Positions 62,866 through 64,000 of a stretch of 64,000 nt of DNA are shown here, piece by piece; position 1 is the first letter of the stretch; each line of letters starts with the position of its first letter. Origin of the DNA: Streptomyces sp. NBC_01485. GTDB taxonomy: Bacteria > Actinomycetota > Actinomycetes > Streptomycetales > Streptomycetaceae. The stretch is from NCBI RefSeq assembly GCF_036227125.1, contig NZ_CP109435.1, forward strand, positions 4,092,001-4,156,000, read 5' to 3'. A program made the position numbers and the translations under genes. The notes beneath the pieces were generated by a model, which saw only the letters and a program-made list of their open reading frames with translations, was not told where the DNA came from and searched no databases.

Positions 62866-63558
62866 TCAGCGTTTGGCGACGAACACGTGGGACGCGACGT
62901 CCGACGCCAGCTCGGCGGCCTCGCCACCGCTGCCGACCAGCACCCCGCCCGCCGACTCCGTCACGCTCACCACCGAACCGGGCTGCACGCCCGCGCGGCG
63001 CAGCGTGTACATCAACTGCGCGTCCGTCTGGATCGGCTCGCCGATACGGCGCACGACGACCGTCTTGCCCTCGGTGCCCGGGTCGAGGTCGGCCAGGGAG
63101 ACCATGCCCTCGTCCAGGAAGGGGTCGGCGCCGTCCTTCTCGCCCAGCTCCTCCAGGCCCGGGATCGGGTTGCCGTACGGCGACTCGGTCGGGTGCCGCA
63201 GCAGCTCCAGCACGCGGCGCTCGACGGCCTCGCTCATCACGTGCTCCCAGCGGCAGGCCTCCGCGTGCACCTGCTCCCACTCCAGGCCGATCACGTCGAC
63301 GAGGAGACACTCGGCGAGGCGGTGCTTGCGCATCACGCGCGTGGCCAGCCGACGGCCCTCGTCGGTGAGCTCCAGGTGCCGGTCGCTGGCCACGGAGACC
63401 AGTCCGTCGCGCTCCATGCGCGCCACCGTCTGGCTGACCGTCGGACCGCTCTGGTCGAGCCGCTCGGCGATCCGGGCGCGCATGGGGACCACACCTTCCT
63501 CTTCCAGCTCGAGGATGGTGCGGAGATACATCTCCGTGGTGTCGATCAGTCCGGACAT
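62866..63558 (-). CDS. dmdR1: DtxR/IdeR-family iron-dependent repressor (DmdR)
   Basis: This 230-residue repressor has a winged HTH (ARIAERLDQSGPTVSQTVAR), dimerisation region and C-terminal SH3-like domain. All IdeR metal ligands are in place: Met10, Cys102, Glu105 and His106 for one site, His79, Glu83 and His98 for the other. It should bind iron boxes as the Fe(II) form and control siderophore and iron uptake genes. The symbol is assigned from family and the adjoining SIS gene, remembered as SCO4393/SCO4394 order. AGGGG lies before the ATG. Confidence 0.88.
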   Translation of the reverse strand: MSGLIDTTEMYLRTILELEEEGVVPMRARIAERLDQSGPTVSQTVARMERDGLVSVASDRHLELTDEGRRLATRVMRKHRLAECLLVDVIGLEWEQVHAEACRWEHVMSEAVERRVLELLRHPTESPYGNPIPGLEELGEKDGADPFLDEGMVSLADLDPGTEGKTVVVRRIGEPIQTDAQLMYTLRRAGVQPGSVVSVTESAGGVLVGSGGEAAELASDVASHVFVAKR

Positions 63559-63921
63559 TTGTAGCCCCTTGATTAGCTCTGCCGAAGGCTGGACGGCTCT
63601 CCGGCGCGTGCGCTGGCCCTGGAGTCAATTCTGCCGGATACCACTGACAAGCGTGCCGCGCCGTTGGAACCATGCGGTTACATCAGGGTGCGAGGCGATG
63701 GAACAGGGGCGGCCGGTGCCTCTGCTTCCTCACCGTTCACGGCCGTCTCCCCACCGTCCCCGGTCGTCCCCCCATCGTCTTCGGCCGTATTGACAGCGCA
63801 CTGGTCCAGACCGCACGGTGATCCGCGACACGGACGCCCGGCACCCGGACACGGGGCACGGACGCCCGGTACGGGCACGGACGCCCGGTACGGACACCGA
63901 TACGGCAAAGGGGCCCCTCGG
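63559..63921. other. 363-bp divergent promoter region of dmdR and the SIS gene
   Basis: No gene is supported. It holds three copies of the 13-mer CACGGACGCCCGG (63829, 63857, 63876). I did not find an iron-box-like palindrome in it. Confidence 0.5.
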
Positions 63922-64000
63922 ATGAGCGACCGCAAGCTCGCCGCGCAGTTCTTCGACGCCGCGATCGGCCTGCTGCAGCGGGCCCGCGACGAGGAGGCCG
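63922..64000 (+). CDS. SIS-domain (sugar isomerase) protein, N-terminal fragment
   Basis: Only 26 residues are inside the window, starting MSDRKLAAQFFDAAIGLLQR. They match the start of the UPF0309/SIS-domain protein that follows dmdR1 in Streptomyces. The gene continues beyond the right edge. GGGGCCCCTCGG precedes the ATG; its spacing is not ideal. Confidence 0.65.
   Translation, partial: MSDRKLAAQFFDAAIGLLQRARDEEA

Overview
The window looks like chromosomal DNA of a Streptomyces or very close relative: very high G+C with strongly GC-biased third codon positions, GTG starts, GGAGG-type ribosome sites next to several apparently leaderless genes, and families typical of the genus (SpoIIE/PP2C phosphatases, RsbW-type ATPases, DUF5753/DUF397 pairs, an SCO4402-family protein, a DmdR/IdeR repressor). 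From memory, the right half (DmdR and SIS protein back through PurU/SCO4402, then sigma factor, STAS and EF-hand genes) resembles the S. coelicolor SCO4393-SCO4411 neighbourhood. No tRNA, rRNA, CRISPR array, intact IS or integrase was found.

Layout. 0-3.3 kb: signalling genes (partial GAF protein, RsbW-type ATPase with an HTH gene, a DUF5753 HTH gene with two DUF397-type genes). 3.2-11.7 kb: acyl-CoA and redox genes (orphan DUF35 Zn-ribbon/OB protein, FMO, Tat-exported amine oxidase, acyl-CoA synthetase, enoyl-CoA hydratase, flavin reductase). 11.7-16.0 kb: Tat multicopper oxidase, MFS transporter and a divergent GlxA-type regulator. 16.0-19.9 kb: a patchy accessory stretch with a small secreted protein, two overlapping membrane-anchored HTH genes, a pseudogene fragment and many hairpins. 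20-23 kb: a multidomain SpoIIE phosphatase. 23.1-34.1 kb: two divergently organised catabolic modules (SDR-acyl-CoA dehydrogenase-Zn-ADH opposite a cyclase; amidohydrolase-two acyl-CoA dehydrogenases opposite an acyl-CoA ligase), with an ATPase gene between them. 34.1-39.3 kb: EF-hand, STAS, ECF sigma/anti-sigma and a whiJ/abaA-like locus. 39.4-51.1 kb: one-strand block of a LamG/DNRLRE protein, a 2,147-residue RHS protein, a probable cognate small protein, an RDD membrane protein and an unknown. 51.4-64 kb: purU, SCO4402-family gene, lipoprotein binding protein, Gln-rich membrane protein, HTH/TPR regulator, prim-pol domain protein, ABC exporter, alpha/beta hydrolase, DmdR repressor and the start of a SIS protein.

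How the genes fit together. One palindrome, CTGAC-N5-GTCAG or its TCTGACG-N3-CGTCAGA form, lies next to the DUF35 gene, the acyl-CoA synthetase, the flavin reductase and both divergent catabolic promoters. These 13 or so genes are probably one TetR-type regulon for degrading an acyl-CoA-linked (perhaps alicyclic or steroid-like) substrate, with the regulator encoded elsewhere. The LamG-RHS-small protein block has the layout of a secreted polymorphic effector with a swapped C-terminal domain and a partner gene, and is the best candidate for a poorly described system.
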